Shown piece after piece: positions 1-7,708 of a stretch of DNA of 64,000 nucleotides. This DNA is from RGIG4097 sp045613765 (lineage in GTDB: Bacteria; Bacillota; Clostridia; Christensenellales; CAG-917), in contig JAZLBO010000022.1 of assembly GCA_045613765.1 (NCBI GenBank), positions 21,471 to 85,470 of the forward strand. The letters run 5' to 3'. The position numbers and the translations under genes were made by a program. The notes beneath the pieces were generated by a model. That model worked only from the letters and a program-made list of their open reading frames with translations. It ran no database searches and was not told the origin of the DNA. Within the stretch, counting starts at the first letter, position 1; each line of letters begins with the position of its first letter.

Positions 1-1
1 A

Positions 2-382
2 TTCCCCATGGAATATCAAACAATACTTGGCGAGCGTGGTGTGACAGTGTCCGGTGGACAAAAGCAACGTATTTCAATCGCTCGTGCTTTGGTCAAAGAT
101 GCACCCATACTCATTTTGGACGACTCTGTTTCTGCAGTTGACACCAACACAGAAAAGACAATCCTTACAAACCTTGCCAACACTCGCAAGGGCAAGACAA
201 CAATCCTTATTGCCCACAGAGTGTCAACAATTCAATCTATGGACAAAATCGTTTTCGTTGATGACGGAAAGGTTATTGCCGTAGGCAACCACGACGAACT
301 CTATGAAAACTGCGTAGAATATCGCAGAACTGTAGAACTTCAAAAACTCGAAGACGAAAAAGGAGGTGAGTTCAATGCGTGA
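2..382 (+). CDS. ABC exporter half, C-terminal part of the ATPase domain (5' end outside window)
   Basis: The reading frame is open at the left edge, so only the last ~127 residues are seen. They hold the ABC signature SGGQKQR (nt ~50-70), a Walker B stretch ILILDDSVSAVD and the switch histidine in IAHR, followed by a short acidic tail. This is the nucleotide-binding domain of a multidrug- or lipid-type exporter half, which drives substrate export across the cytoplasmic membrane by ATP hydrolysis. The stop overlaps the start of the next ABC gene by 8 nt, so the two halves are translationally coupled and probably form a heterodimer. The substrate cannot be told from sequence. Confidence 0.93.
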   Translation, partial: FPMEYQTILGERGVTVSGGQKQRISIARALVKDAPILILDDSVSAVDTNTEKTILTNLANTRKGKTTILIAHRVSTIQSMDKIVFVDDGKVIAVGNHDELYENCVEYRRTVELQKLEDEKGGEFNA

Positions 383-2270
383 GTATTATCCCCTTCTTGC
401 AATCGGTGCAATTCTCGGCACAGTTTCAACAATACTTCTCATAGCCTTTGCTCTTGTCAAAGACAAAAAAGAAGCAATGGGCTTTGACCGCAAAATCAAG
501 GATAGCGAAATCATCAAGCGCCTTGCAAAGTATGCAAGACCTTATTGGAAAAACTTTGTCCTTGTGGGATTTTTGATGCTCATATCAATCGCATACGAAA
601 TCCTTTCTCCCCTTATCGTCAAGTACATTGAGGAACTTGTCCTTCAACAATTTGAGTTGAAGACGCTGTATATTGCCGTTGCCGTGTACGGAAGTGTCCT
701 TGTGCTTTCACTTGTCAGCACCTACTTCCAATCATTGATACTGCAAAAGACAGGTCAAAAGATCGTGTCCGGTCTTCGTGAAGACATATTCACTCATATC
801 GAATCACTTTCACACGCTCAACTGCACTCAACCCCCGTTGGCAAATTTGTCACAAGAGTCACCAACGATACCAATGCAATTTCACACACGTTTACAAGCA
901 TAGTTGTTCAACTTGCCAAAAATATGGTTGTGGTTGCAGGCGTTCTTGTTGCAATGTTCTGCCTCAACTACTTACTTGCATTGATGATCCTTTGTTTTGT
1001 GCCCTTTATCGTGCTCTTTACAATCTTCTTCCGCAAGTTTACAAGACGTGCATTTAGACGTGAAAAAGATTGCACGACCGACATCAATACATATCTCAGT
1101 GAGCACCTTTCTGGCATGAAGATCATCCAAATCTTCTCAAAGGAAAACCAAAAGGTTGCCACATTTGAAGAAAAGAACAACAATCTCTACAAGGCAGCCC
1201 AAGAAATTATCTACGTCTTTGGCATATTCCGTCCTCTTATCTACCTTCTCTCTGCATTGGCAACACTCTGCTTGTTCTACGTAGGCTCAAAGGGATACAT
1301 TGAAGGGGCGACATTTATGGGGCAAGCAATTTCAAGTGGTACAATCATTGCTTTCTATATGTACACTTCCAAGTTCTTCAATCCCATCCAAAGCCTTGCA
1401 GAACAATTCCACAGTCTTCAATCGTCATTTGCATCTGCAGAAAAGATTTTCACAATCCTTGATATGCAGCCCGAAATCGTGGACGATCCCGATGCAATCG
1501 AACTTGACGAAGTCAAAGGGGAAATCGAATTTAAGAACGTTTGGTTCCAATACGTCCCTGACACTTGGGTACTCAAGGACGTGTCCTTCAAGATTGACGC
1601 AGGTCAAACAGTGGCATTTGTTGGTGCAACGGGTTCTGGCAAGACAACCATCTTGTCACTGCTCTGTCGCAACTACGAAGTGCAACAAGGCGAAATCTTG
1701 CTTGACGGCATCAACATCAACAAAATCAAGGTGTCATCTTTGAGAAAACACTTTGGACAAATGCTCCAAGACGTGTTCCTTTTCTCTGGAACAATCAGGA
1801 GCAACATCACCCTTCGTGATGAAGAATTCACCGACGAGCAAATTATGGATGCTTGCAGATACGTCAATGCAGACAAGCTCATTGACAAATTGCCCAAAGG
1901 TCTTGATGAAGAAGTCCGTGAAAGAGGCAACAACTTCTCTGCAGGTCAACGTCAACTTTTGTCCTTTGCTCGTACAATGATTCGCAAGCCCGAAGTTATG
2001 ATCCTTGACGAAGCCACTGCCAATATCGACACCGAAACCGAGCAACTCATCCAAGACTCTCTTGAAAAGATGATGTCGGTGGGCACAATGCTTATTGTTG
2101 CACACAGGCTTTCAACCATCCAACATGCAGACAATATTATCGTCCTTGGTGATGGCGAAATCTTGGAACAAGGCAACCACAATGACTTGCTCAAAAATAA
2201 AGGCAAGTATCACAGCCTTTATATGCTCCAATATGAAAAACAACGTCTTGAAAAGGGCGAAAGTGATTGA
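375..2270 (+). CDS. ABC exporter half: fused membrane domain and ATPase
   Basis: This is a 631-residue type IV ABC exporter subunit. An extra N-terminal membrane helix (residues ~5-27) precedes the usual six-helix domain (~45-345). The ATPase domain has Walker A GATGSGKTT (~415-423), a signature written SAGQRQ (~521), Walker B VMILDEATANID (~541) and the switch histidine in VAHR (~574). Start chosen at ATG 375, 6 nt after AGGAGGTG; a GTG at 366 lies inside that ribosome binding site and is unlikely. Together with the preceding half it likely forms a heterodimeric exporter. The signature SAGQ instead of SGGQ is common in one half of such pairs. Substrate unknown. Confidence 0.95.
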   Translation: MREYYPLLAIGAILGTVSTILLIAFALVKDKKEAMGFDRKIKDSEIIKRLAKYARPYWKNFVLVGFLMLISIAYEILSPLIVKYIEELVLQQFELKTLYIAVAVYGSVLVLSLVSTYFQSLILQKTGQKIVSGLREDIFTHIESLSHAQLHSTPVGKFVTRVTNDTNAISHTFTSIVVQLAKNMVVVAGVLVAMFCLNYLLALMILCFVPFIVLFTIFFRKFTRRAFRREKDCTTDINTYLSEHLSGMKIIQIFSKENQKVATFEEKNNNLYKAAQEIIYVFGIFRPLIYLLSALATLCLFYVGSKGYIEGATFMGQAISSGTIIAFYMYTSKFFNPIQSLAEQFHSLQSSFASAEKIFTILDMQPEIVDDPDAIELDEVKGEIEFKNVWFQYVPDTWVLKDVSFKIDAGQTVAFVGATGSGKTTILSLLCRNYEVQQGEILLDGININKIKVSSLRKHFGQMLQDVFLFSGTIRSNITLRDEEFTDEQIMDACRYVNADKLIDKLPKGLDEEVRERGNNFSAGQRQLLSFARTMIRKPEVMILDEATANIDTETEQLIQDSLEKMMSVGTMLIVAHRLSTIQHADNIIVLGDGEILEQGNHNDLLKNKGKYHSLYMLQYEKQRLEKGESD

Positions 2271-2294
2271 TAAACTGCTTGTTTGGAGAATAAG

Positions 2295-2753
2295 ATGAAC
2301 AACAAGGCATACAATTATTACGGCGCAGAGCATAAAATAAACGTGAAAAATTGCTTGTATGACGGCATAAAAAACATACACGATTTATACGACGCTCTCG
2401 TCAAATCTTGGTCAAGAGAAACCTGCACCCAAAGGCTACGGCACAAGTGGACAAAGGAAGATTACACCTGTGGACAATGTGCAATCACTGCCTTTGTTGT
2501 GCAAGATATTTTTGGCGGGGACATATATGAAATCCCTCTTGAAAGCGGTGGCGTGCACTGTTTCAACCTTATTGACGGAGTGGCAGTTGACCTTGCCAGT
2601 GAGCAGTTTGGCGACAAGGCAAAAGACTTGGACTACACAAACAATATCGCACTCCAAGACCGAGAACTTCGTATGCTACAGCCGGGCAAGAAAGAAAGAT
2701 ATGAACTGTTGAAATCCAACCTGAAAGCATATCTTGACGGCAACAAACATTAA
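2295..2753 (+). CDS. YunG-like protein
   Basis: This is a 152-residue soluble protein. The central motifs CGQCAITAFVVQD, then GGVHCFN and VAVDLASEQF, follow the pattern of the YunG family (GQCA..A..VQD..GG, H.wN, DLT..QF). YunG is conserved in Bacillota and has no established activity; the conserved Cys and His suggest a hydrolase- or transglutaminase-like fold, which is inference. Start taken at ATG 2295, six bases after GGAG; a TTG at 2283 overlaps that site. It lies 24 nt after the ABC exporter and shares the terminator at 2781, so it is probably co-transcribed with it. Confidence 0.75.
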   Translation: MNNKAYNYYGAEHKINVKNCLYDGIKNIHDLYDALVKSWSRETCTQRLRHKWTKEDYTCGQCAITAFVVQDIFGGDIYEIPLESGGVHCFNLIDGVAVDLASEQFGDKAKDLDYTNNIALQDRELRMLQPGKKERYELLKSNLKAYLDGNKH

Positions 2754-2780
2754 AGAAAATCACAAAAAATACAAAAGAAA

Positions 2781-2810
2781 ACGCACCGAAATTGGTGCGT
2801 TTTTTGTTTT
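2781..2810 (+). terminator. Bidirectional intrinsic terminator after the yunG-like gene
   Basis: Seven-base-pair stem ACGCACC/GGTGCGT (2781-2787 with 2794-2800, loop gaaatt) followed by a T-run on the plus strand. On the minus strand the hairpin is followed by TTTTCTTTT, so it also ends the small gene at 2830-3201. A near copy of the stem and flank lies at 4717-4745. Confidence 0.88.
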
Positions 2811-2829
2811 ATGAAATTTCTCTATTAAG

Positions 2830-3201
2830 TTAAAAATAAAAATAAGGCAACTGATTATATTCGGGATTATTTCTATACTGGTCGGGAAGATTTGTGTTTG
2901 CCATATATTTGTCACGAAAACTATTGTCGGGCATATCACATAAACAAATATAGGAGCACTTCCCTTCAAGTTCCTTGACAAGCTTGGACTCATATTGAGG
3001 AAAAGCAAACTTGTTCAAATACTCAATAAACCCATCATCACTGGGGCTTCTCCCCATCTTCCTTTTTATAGATTCTGCTTCAGGTGACTTGCTGAGCCAA
3101 GTGCAATATTTAAGACAATGCTCTCTCAAATTGTCTGCAACCTCATTGGGCACTGAATATACGTTGCAACTATATGTTTCACCAAGCAATACTTTCTTCA
3201 T
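2830..3201 (-). CDS. Small protein, paralog of the gene at 4768-5115
   Basis: This is a 123-residue soluble protein that I do not recognise. It starts MKKVLLG.TYSCNVY and ends NPEYNQLPYFYF; both ends are almost identical in the paralog at 4768-5115, while the middle differs by substitutions and an 8-residue length change. The centre is charged and has FPQYESKLV-ELE. ATG 3201 is preceded by AAGGAAA. It has its own promoter (3233-3260) with the same layout as the paralog. Each copy lies outside one end of the sigma/anti-sigma operon, which implies a tandem duplication. No secretion signal or membrane segment is visible. Confidence 0.72.
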   Translation of the reverse strand: MKKVLLGETYSCNVYSVPNEVADNLREHCLKYCTWLSKSPEAESIKRKMGRSPSDDGFIEYLNKFAFPQYESKLVKELEGKCSYICLCDMPDNSFRDKYMANTNLPDQYRNNPEYNQLPYFYF

Positions 3202-3232
3202 AGTTTTTCCTTTTTTTGTGTTTGTTGTTATT

Positions 3233-3260
3233 ATTATAGCAGTCTTTATAGTGTTGTCAA
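3233..3260 (-). promoter_or_regulatory. Sigma-A type promoter of the 2830-3201 gene
   Basis: Read on the minus strand: TTGACA (3255-3260), 16 bp spacer, TATAAT (3233-3238). The paralog at 4768-5115 has the same boxes and the same spacing. Confidence 0.8.
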
Positions 3261-3296
3261 TCTTTTACTTCAAAGGATTGTGTGTACCTTTATAAA

Positions 3297-3325
3297 TTGG
3301 ATTTTTTATTTTTTTGTGATATAAT
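3297..3325 (+). promoter_or_regulatory. Promoter of the sigma/anti-sigma operon
   Basis: TTGGAT (3297-3302), a T-rich 17 bp spacer, then TATAAT (3320-3325). It looks like an ordinary housekeeping-sigma promoter and lies about 120 bp upstream of the sigma gene. No separate ECF-type autoregulated promoter could be made out. Confidence 0.65.
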
Positions 3326-3446
3326 CAACAAAAAGAAACATTTACAACAAGCAATCAACAAACAATTTATCACAAATTTTAATTTTTTTGCTTTTTGATG
3401 AAACGTTTTGCGTAGTTGTGAGTCTTATAAGCGAGGAGGTGAGAAA

Positions 3447-3938
3447 GTGACAGATTTTGAAAAGATATACGCTCAATACTTTGAGGGCGTATACAGATAC
3501 GTCTTTTCGCTTTGTAAAAACCAATCCGTTGCAGAAGACATAAGCCAAGATGCGTTTTATAAGGCAATGGAACACATGGATCAATTTGACGGACAATGCA
3601 AGTTATATACTTGGTTGTGCCAAATTGCCAAAAACACATATTTTACATACGCAAAAAAGCAAAGTCGCCATACGGCAGAAACAGACGTCAGTTTGTGCGA
3701 GCCCTCAGAGCCAAATTTTGAAGAAAAACTTTTGAAAAAGGAATCTGCGTGGGAAATTCACAAACTGATACACCAACTTAGCGAGCCATACAAGGAAGTT
3801 TTCTCATTGCGAGTCTTTGGAGAATTGTCCTTCTCACAAATCGGGGAACTATTTGGCAAAACGGACAGTTGGGCAAGACTAATTTTCTATCGAGCAAAAA
3901 AGGAATTAAGGAGAGATAGTGATGAAGACAAATTGTGA
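3447..3938 (+). CDS. ECF-type RNA polymerase sigma factor
   Basis: This is a 163-residue sigma-70 family factor made only of regions 2 and 4. Region 2 (~1-75) includes AEDISQDAFYKAM and the region 2.4 stretch LYTWLCQIAKNTYF; region 4 (~105-155) is a helix-turn-helix with LSFSQIGELFGKTDSWARL. It redirects RNA polymerase to a small stress regulon when released from its anti-sigma factor. The start is taken as GTG 3447, five bases after GAGGAGGTG; a longer frame to 3408 crosses the ribosome binding site. It overlaps the anti-sigma gene by 17 nt, so translation is coupled. The inducing signal is unknown, although the membrane-bound partner implies an envelope signal. Confidence 0.92.
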   Translation: MTDFEKIYAQYFEGVYRYVFSLCKNQSVAEDISQDAFYKAMEHMDQFDGQCKLYTWLCQIAKNTYFTYAKKQSRHTAETDVSLCEPSEPNFEEKLLKKESAWEIHKLIHQLSEPYKEVFSLRVFGELSFSQIGELFGKTDSWARLIFYRAKKELRRDSDEDKL

Positions 3939-4689
3939 TATTATTCAAGACATACTACCACTCTACTGCGACAACGTTTGCAGTGAAGTAAGCAGACAAA
4001 CAGTTGAAGAACATATAAAAGAGTGCGAAAACTGCAGAAACGATTTAATGCAAATGCAAAAGGAAGTCAAGGAGCAAGCACCCAAACTTGACGAAAAGAA
4101 AGTTGCCAAATCTGCAAAATCTGCTTGGAACAAGAAAAAAACAATTGCCTTTGTGGCAGGTTGCCTTGCTGTCTTGTTAGTTATATCTGTGGGGATAGTG
4201 GCAGGTTTGACATTTCACATAGCATATTCCGTCGACGGAAACGACTATGAGGCAATGGCAAAGCATGCACAACAATATCGCGACTATGGAGAATTAACCA
4301 TAGAAAAAGTTGCAATTAGAGGGAATTACTTGGCTGCTCTATGCAAAAATGAAGACGGCGAGTGGCTTATGTATGAATTTGAACGTGACGGTATATTCCG
4401 CAATCGCTGGGTTGTATCAGGTGGAACAATGGGCATACAAGAAGGTGCTATATTCGGCACATTCAATTATGGAAGTCCCATGGGAGAAGCCGTAATTATC
4501 GTCTTCGGTGGAGATATTCCCGATGAAGTGCATAGTTATAAGCTTGAAGTTGGCGGAATAACATATATTTGCCCTATTGATGGTGATACTGTATTAGATA
4601 TTTATGTAATACAGGATGAAAATGACATCAGTGCAACTCCTCATGCTTTGGATGCAAATGGAGAAGAAATTCCCGGATATCTTTATTAA
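3922..4689 (+). CDS. Membrane-anchored anti-sigma factor with zinc-finger (zf-HC2) domain
   Basis: This is a 255-residue protein. Residues 1-40 form a zf-HC2 anti-sigma zinc finger: H-x3-C-x2-C in VEEHIKECENC, plus upstream cysteines in CDIIQDILPLYCDNVC. A basic stretch and one membrane helix (~76-98) follow, then a ~155-residue outer domain rich in beta-prone stretches that I do not recognise. The cytoplasmic finger should hold the partner sigma factor encoded just upstream, and the outer domain likely senses the signal. Start at ATG 3922, seven bases after AAGGAGAG; a GTG directly in front (3919) is possible. The terminator at 4717 ends the operon. Confidence 0.88.
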   Translation: MKTNCDIIQDILPLYCDNVCSEVSRQTVEEHIKECENCRNDLMQMQKEVKEQAPKLDEKKVAKSAKSAWNKKKTIAFVAGCLAVLLVISVGIVAGLTFHIAYSVDGNDYEAMAKHAQQYRDYGELTIEKVAIRGNYLAALCKNEDGEWLMYEFERDGIFRNRWVVSGGTMGIQEGAIFGTFNYGSPMGEAVIIVFGGDIPDEVHSYKLEVGGITYICPIDGDTVLDIYVIQDENDISATPHALDANGEEIPGYLY

Positions 4690-4716
4690 ATAACGTTTGT
4701 ATCCACCATATAACAA

Positions 4717-4745
4717 AACGCACCTTGTTTGGGTGCGTTTTTTGT
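4717..4745 (+). terminator. Bidirectional intrinsic terminator after the anti-sigma gene
   Basis: Eight-base-pair stem AACGCACC (4717-4724) with GGTGCGTT (4732-4739), then a T-run. On the minus strand the same hairpin is followed by TTTTG and can end the 4768-5115 gene. Stem and flanking bases match the terminator at 2781. Confidence 0.85.
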
Positions 4746-4767
4746 TTTATAAAACTTCTCTATTAAG

Positions 4768-5115
4768 TTAAAAATAAAAATATGGCAACTGATTATATTC
4801 GGGGTTATTTCTATATCGGTCAGGGAGATTTGGGTTTGGCATTGAGTAATCAATGATGCAACCACCTACTATCTCAAGCTCCTCAACAAGCTTAGATTCA
4901 TACTGAGGAAACTTAACCTTGTTTAAATACACCTTTACAAATCGCTCGTCGCCAGGAAACGGCGGGTATTTCTTTCTGAGCCTCTCCGCTTCGGGTGAGG
5001 TCCCGCGCAACCACTCGCAATATTCCATGCAATAATCATCCAAATTGTCTGCCACCTCATTGGGCACCAAGTACACGTTGCAACTATAGACGCCGCCAAG
5101 CAATACCTTTTTCAT
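4768..5115 (-). CDS. Small protein, paralog of the gene at 2830-3201
   Basis: This is a 115-residue soluble protein that I do not recognise. It shares the start MKKVLLG..YSCNVY, the segment PNEVADNL, FPQYESKLV-ELE and the end RYRNNPEYNQLPYFYF with its paralog. Its middle is more polar (SPEAERLRKKYPPFPGDERF). A strong ribosome binding site AAAGGAAAG precedes ATG 5115, and the promoter is at 5149-5176. The duplicated block extends past the stop codon into the terminator, so one event copied gene, promoter and terminator around the sigma locus. A role tied to the sigma factor is possible but not shown. Confidence 0.72.
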   Translation of the reverse strand: MKKVLLGGVYSCNVYLVPNEVADNLDDYCMEYCEWLRGTSPEAERLRKKYPPFPGDERFVKVYLNKVKFPQYESKLVEELEIVGGCIIDYSMPNPNLPDRYRNNPEYNQLPYFYF

Positions 5116-5148
5116 ATTTCTTTCCTTTTGTTTCTTGTTGTATATATT

Positions 5149-5176
5149 ATTATAGCAACATTGATGGGTTTGTCAA
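5149..5176 (-). promoter_or_regulatory. Sigma-A type promoter of the 4768-5115 gene
   Basis: Minus strand: TTGACA (5171-5176), 16 bp, TATAAT (5149-5154). It sits directly behind the stop codon of the DUF6512 gene. Confidence 0.82.
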
Positions 5177-5182
5177 CATAGC

Positions 5183-5740
5183 TCAAACAGGACTTATAAA
5201 AAGAGGTAGATTCGGTGGCGCATAGGTGAACGTGACAAAGAGTGCACCTATCACTATTATGACTGTCAATGACAAGACACTCCACACCTTTCTACATCCG
5301 CCCTCCGCCCTTTTGAAGAGCATATACTCTACGGCGTAGGCGCAGATGTCTGCCCACATAAATATGGATATGTTGAGCCAATCGGGAGATTTGCCAAAGG
5401 CTCCGTTGTAGGTGTAAAACACCATGGGGATAAACGCAATCCCAACCACTATTCCAACAAGTTTGACGGCAAAAAAGCAAGGGTATTCGTGACGGAAGAA
5501 AAACCACTGCACCACACCAAACAACAACATTGGCACGTATAATATCTTCATGTGTTGCCACGTGCTTTCATCTATGGCAGAAAAGGGTTTGACAACACCA
5601 CTTTGCCCCGTCCAGTCGTACAAAAAATGTAAAACAGTGCCAAGTATCGCCACCGTCAGCACTCCACCAACACACCACCAAAACAATTTATCTCTTGCCG
5701 ACGCCCTGATTTTCATACAAATAGTGTATGATTTCACCAC
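5183..5740 (-). CDS. DUF6512-like membrane protein
   Basis: This is a protein of up to 185 residues with about five membrane helices (~20-40, 70-88, 97-118, 128-148, 158-178). The early segment LGTVLHFLYDWTG, followed by FSAIDESTWQHMKILYVPML, matches the pattern I know from DUF6512 proteins of Bacillota (LHF.YeWsG, vNESTWEHlKLlffPml). Function unknown. The start is uncertain: two GTGs at 5740 and 5737 lack a clear ribosome binding site, and ATG 5716 (MKIRASARDK) is a good alternative, giving 177 residues. No terminator separates it from the next gene, but that gene has its own promoter. Confidence 0.7.
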   Translation of the reverse strand: MVKSYTICMKIRASARDKLFWWCVGGVLTVAILGTVLHFLYDWTGQSGVVKPFSAIDESTWQHMKILYVPMLLFGVVQWFFFRHEYPCFFAVKLVGIVVGIAFIPMVFYTYNGAFGKSPDWLNISIFMWADICAYAVEYMLFKRAEGGCRKVWSVLSLTVIIVIGALFVTFTYAPPNLPLFISPV

Positions 5741-5780
5741 CGCTTTTATACGCTTTCACTCAACTCCCTGCAAAACGGCA

Positions 5781-5820
5781 AAAAAAGCCTAACTTGAACA
5801 CGCAGTTCAAGTTAGGCTTT
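5781..5820 (-). terminator. Strong intrinsic terminator after the 5916-6982 gene pair
   Basis: A perfect 16-bp stem, AAAGCCTAACTTGAAC (5784-5799) with its complement (5805-5820), with loop acgca. On the minus strand it is followed by a T-run (A-run 5781-5786 on plus). Confidence 0.9.
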
Positions 5821-5915
5821 GTCTGGTAGAAAGTTCGGTGTATAAACCGATATTTATATTACGAATATTGATTTATGTAAAATGTTTTGTGGTTAACAAG
5901 CCGATTTATGATGAC

Positions 5916-6401
5916 CTATTTTATCACCTTTAAATCTTCTATTTTAACAGAAATGCAATCCCCATAAAAATTGCCTTTTTCATCAATGCCAGAAAAATCT
6001 ACTTCTATATAGTTTTGGACAGCAGTGTTGTTCATTACACATCCTCTGTCACCTTTGGCTATACCCAACTTTGTATATTCTTCCGCATCAACCATCAATT
6101 CAACCATGTCATATTCATTAATTACAACTGGTTGTAAGACATTTGTCGCTTTCTTCAAAATATTCTTTATATTTTCATATAGTTCTTGTTGTATTTTATG
6201 CGGCAATTTCTCTTTATCTGCGCTTAAATCATGAATGTTTACATCAACTACTGCACAATTGCCTATATTTTGAGGATTAAAAAATAAAACAGAAATGGTG
6301 TCTGCATTTTTGCCCATGACAACACCATGCATGTCTTTTTGCAAATTATTTTTTATGTATGGTTTTTCATTTGTCAATTTTACCAAATCATACGTTCTCA
6401 T
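5916..6401 (-). CDS. Tandem SH3-like (DUF4926-like) protein, candidate immunity partner
   Basis: This is a 161-residue protein built from two similar halves. Residues ~3-55 start YDLVKLTNE and contain KDMHGVVM; residues ~98-158 start YDMVELMVD and contain KGDRGCVM; each half ends in V-[ND]-I-[HE]-DL. The pattern yDvV.L...GvV resembles the small beta-barrel of DUF4926, which often appears near toxin genes. ATG 6401 overlaps the stop of the upstream gene as ATGA, so the two are coupled. It may neutralise the protein encoded upstream; that is inference from layout and domain type. A TTG start at 6410 is less likely. Confidence 0.6.
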   Translation of the reverse strand: MRTYDLVKLTNEKPYIKNNLQKDMHGVVMGKNADTISVLFFNPQNIGNCAVVDVNIHDLSADKEKLPHKIQQELYENIKNILKKATNVLQPVVINEYDMVELMVDAEEYTKLGIAKGDRGCVMNNTAVQNYIEVDFSGIDEKGNFYGDCISVKIEDLKVIK

Positions 6402-6982
6402 TTTATCCAACCCCCAAACGGTGTGGTGTTCCTGATTTCACCCTCAGGACAAAGCAGCCAACCACTATAAAAAGTTTTTCCATTTAGTTTTATAGGAATT
6501 GCCAATCGTTGTCCATTTTTGTCCAAATTCTTTAATACATAATCCCCTAACAAATATTGATTTATTGCTTGTTTGCAGTATTCGTTTTGTAAATATGAAG
6601 AATCATTTATATCAAAACCTAAATCATAAAATATTTTGTTTTTACCTTTTGAAACTTCTGTGGCTTTAAAAACATATTCAGTAAATTTTCTTATATCGCA
6701 TTCTGCTGATGATTTGTTTTTGACCTTTGAGTATGCTATATCCTTTTTATGGCAGTCGCAATTTTCATGAAGCGGTTGTTCGGGCATATTTCTTGCTGCC
6801 AAAAAACAACCATCCAGTGCCGAACAACTCATACAGTGGCCAAGCAAAGCCATTATATTACGCAAAATCTCTCTTAACCATTTTGGCTTGTTAGGAATTG
6901 AGAAGTGGTCCCACTCTATCCATTGATTAAAAACAATTTCGCCATCTTTACCAATTTGAATTAAATCATTAAATATACCCAT
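6398..6982 (-). CDS. DUF6883 / MuF-like protein, possible toxin
   Basis: This is a 194-residue protein. Residues ~48-80 carry a Cys/His cluster (CMSCSALDGC, then PLHENCDCHK) like the motif at the C-terminus of phage Mu F head proteins and of polymorphic toxins that borrowed it. Residues ~95-190 contain KFTEYVF, KGKNKIFYDLGF, NGQRLAIPI, GWLLCPEG and IRNTTPFGGW, a pattern I associate with DUF6883, seen in toxin-like proteins. No secretion domain is attached, so it may be a free toxin module, a remnant of a larger toxin, or of phage origin. It overlaps its downstream partner by 4 nt. Confidence 0.55.
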   Translation of the reverse strand: MGIFNDLIQIGKDGEIVFNQWIEWDHFSIPNKPKWLREILRNIMALLGHCMSCSALDGCFLAARNMPEQPLHENCDCHKKDIAYSKVKNKSSAECDIRKFTEYVFKATEVSKGKNKIFYDLGFDINDSSYLQNEYCKQAINQYLLGDYVLKNLDKNGQRLAIPIKLNGKTFYSGWLLCPEGEIRNTTPFGGWIK

Positions 6983-7216
6983 AGTATAACAAATCTCCTC
7001 TTAAAATGCAAAAGTTTAGAGAAATAATAGCGTGTTTCAGTCCTTGCAGCCATGCGTTTTTTTGATTTTCAAAACAACTTGTTATGAAATACTATTTTTT
7101 CGTCCAAATAATTGATTAATTAAATGCTATCACGAGAATTTTGCATATTCAAGACTTTGTGCCAATTATTTTTTTTAACGCGTTCGGGAAAATCTGCATT
7201 GAGAAAACCACCTATT

Positions 7217-7348
7217 AGGGATTTGTAGCGAACTTGTGAGCGTAATAGCGAAGCGAGTGTGCTTGCATACGTGAGTGGAGCGCCAGCCTGGCGTGGCAGG
7301 GTTCAGTGCCATACAACTATGGCACAGGTGCATAGCACCAAAATCCCT
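7217..7348. repeat. 132-bp element of nested inverted repeats
   Basis: AGGGATTT (7217-7224) pairs with AAATCCCT (7341-7348) and encloses three more inverted repeats: CGCCAG-c-CTGGCG (7281-7293), GTGCCATA-caac-TATGGCAC (7306-7325) and GGTGC-ata-GCACC (7327-7339). The base composition is higher in GC than the flanks. It could be a fold-back mobile remnant or a structured RNA; neither can be decided from one copy. Confidence 0.55.
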
Positions 7349-7361
7349 GCGAAACGACAAA

Positions 7362-7389
7362 AAAAGGACATCGAGATTGATGTCCTTTT
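7362..7389 (-). terminator. Intrinsic terminator after tRNA-Ser
   Basis: Eleven-bp stem AAAAGGACATC (7362-7372) with GATGTCCTTTT (7379-7389), loop gagatt. The A-run on the plus strand gives the T-run on the minus strand directly after the tRNA. Confidence 0.85.
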
Positions 7390-7393
7390 ATTT

Positions 7394-7485
7394 TGGCGGA
7401 GAAGCAGGGATTTGAACCCTGGCTACGATTCTCTCGTACTACTCCCTTAGCAGGGGAGCCCCTTCGGCCTCTTGGGTACTTCTCC
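7394..7485 (-). tRNA. tRNA-Ser (anticodon GCT), CCA encoded
   Basis: The minus strand has the 5' acceptor GGAGAAG, a long variable arm typical of serine tRNA, the T-arm GGTTCAAATCC and the 3' acceptor CTTCTCC followed by G and an encoded CCA. The anticodon stem CTCCC/GGGAG holds the loop CTGCTAA, so the anticodon is GCT, reading AGC and AGU. Confidence 0.95.
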
Positions 7486-7523
7486 ATATTGCCGAATATT
7501 CAGTGCATTTTTAATGCTTGATA

Positions 7524-7552
7524 ATGATAGCACAGAGAGTGGCTGTTGTCAA
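7524..7552 (-). promoter_or_regulatory. Promoter of tRNA-Ser
   Basis: Minus strand: TTGACA (7547-7552), 17 bp, TATCAT (7524-7529), about 38 bp before the mature tRNA 5' end. Confidence 0.75.
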
Positions 7553-7646
7553 TAATTTTTGCCGATTTTCATATTTTATCCTAATACAATTGCTAAAACG
7601 GAAGATTATATTGGCTTTGAGCGGGTAGGTTTCGGTGGCAAAAGGG

Positions 7647-7674
7647 TTGCAATTTTGTTGATGTGTGGTATAAT
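7647..7674 (+). promoter_or_regulatory. Promoter of the 72-residue orphan gene
   Basis: TTGCAA (7647-7652), 16 bp, TATAAT (7669-7674), 34 bp before the start codon. Confidence 0.72.
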
Positions 7675-7708
7675 GATTTCGAAAAAACAATTTTTTAAGG
7701 AGAGAAAT

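Larger units (their letters stand above)
6983..7393. other. Gene-free spacer with a structured repeat at 7217-7348
   Basis: No credible gene is seen in these ~410 bases. The left part (6983-7200) is AT-rich and must hold the promoter for the 6982 gene, with AGAGGAGA as its ribosome binding site. The right part is clearly richer in G and C and contains nested inverted repeats (see the separate entry) and the tRNA terminator. Confidence 0.6.
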
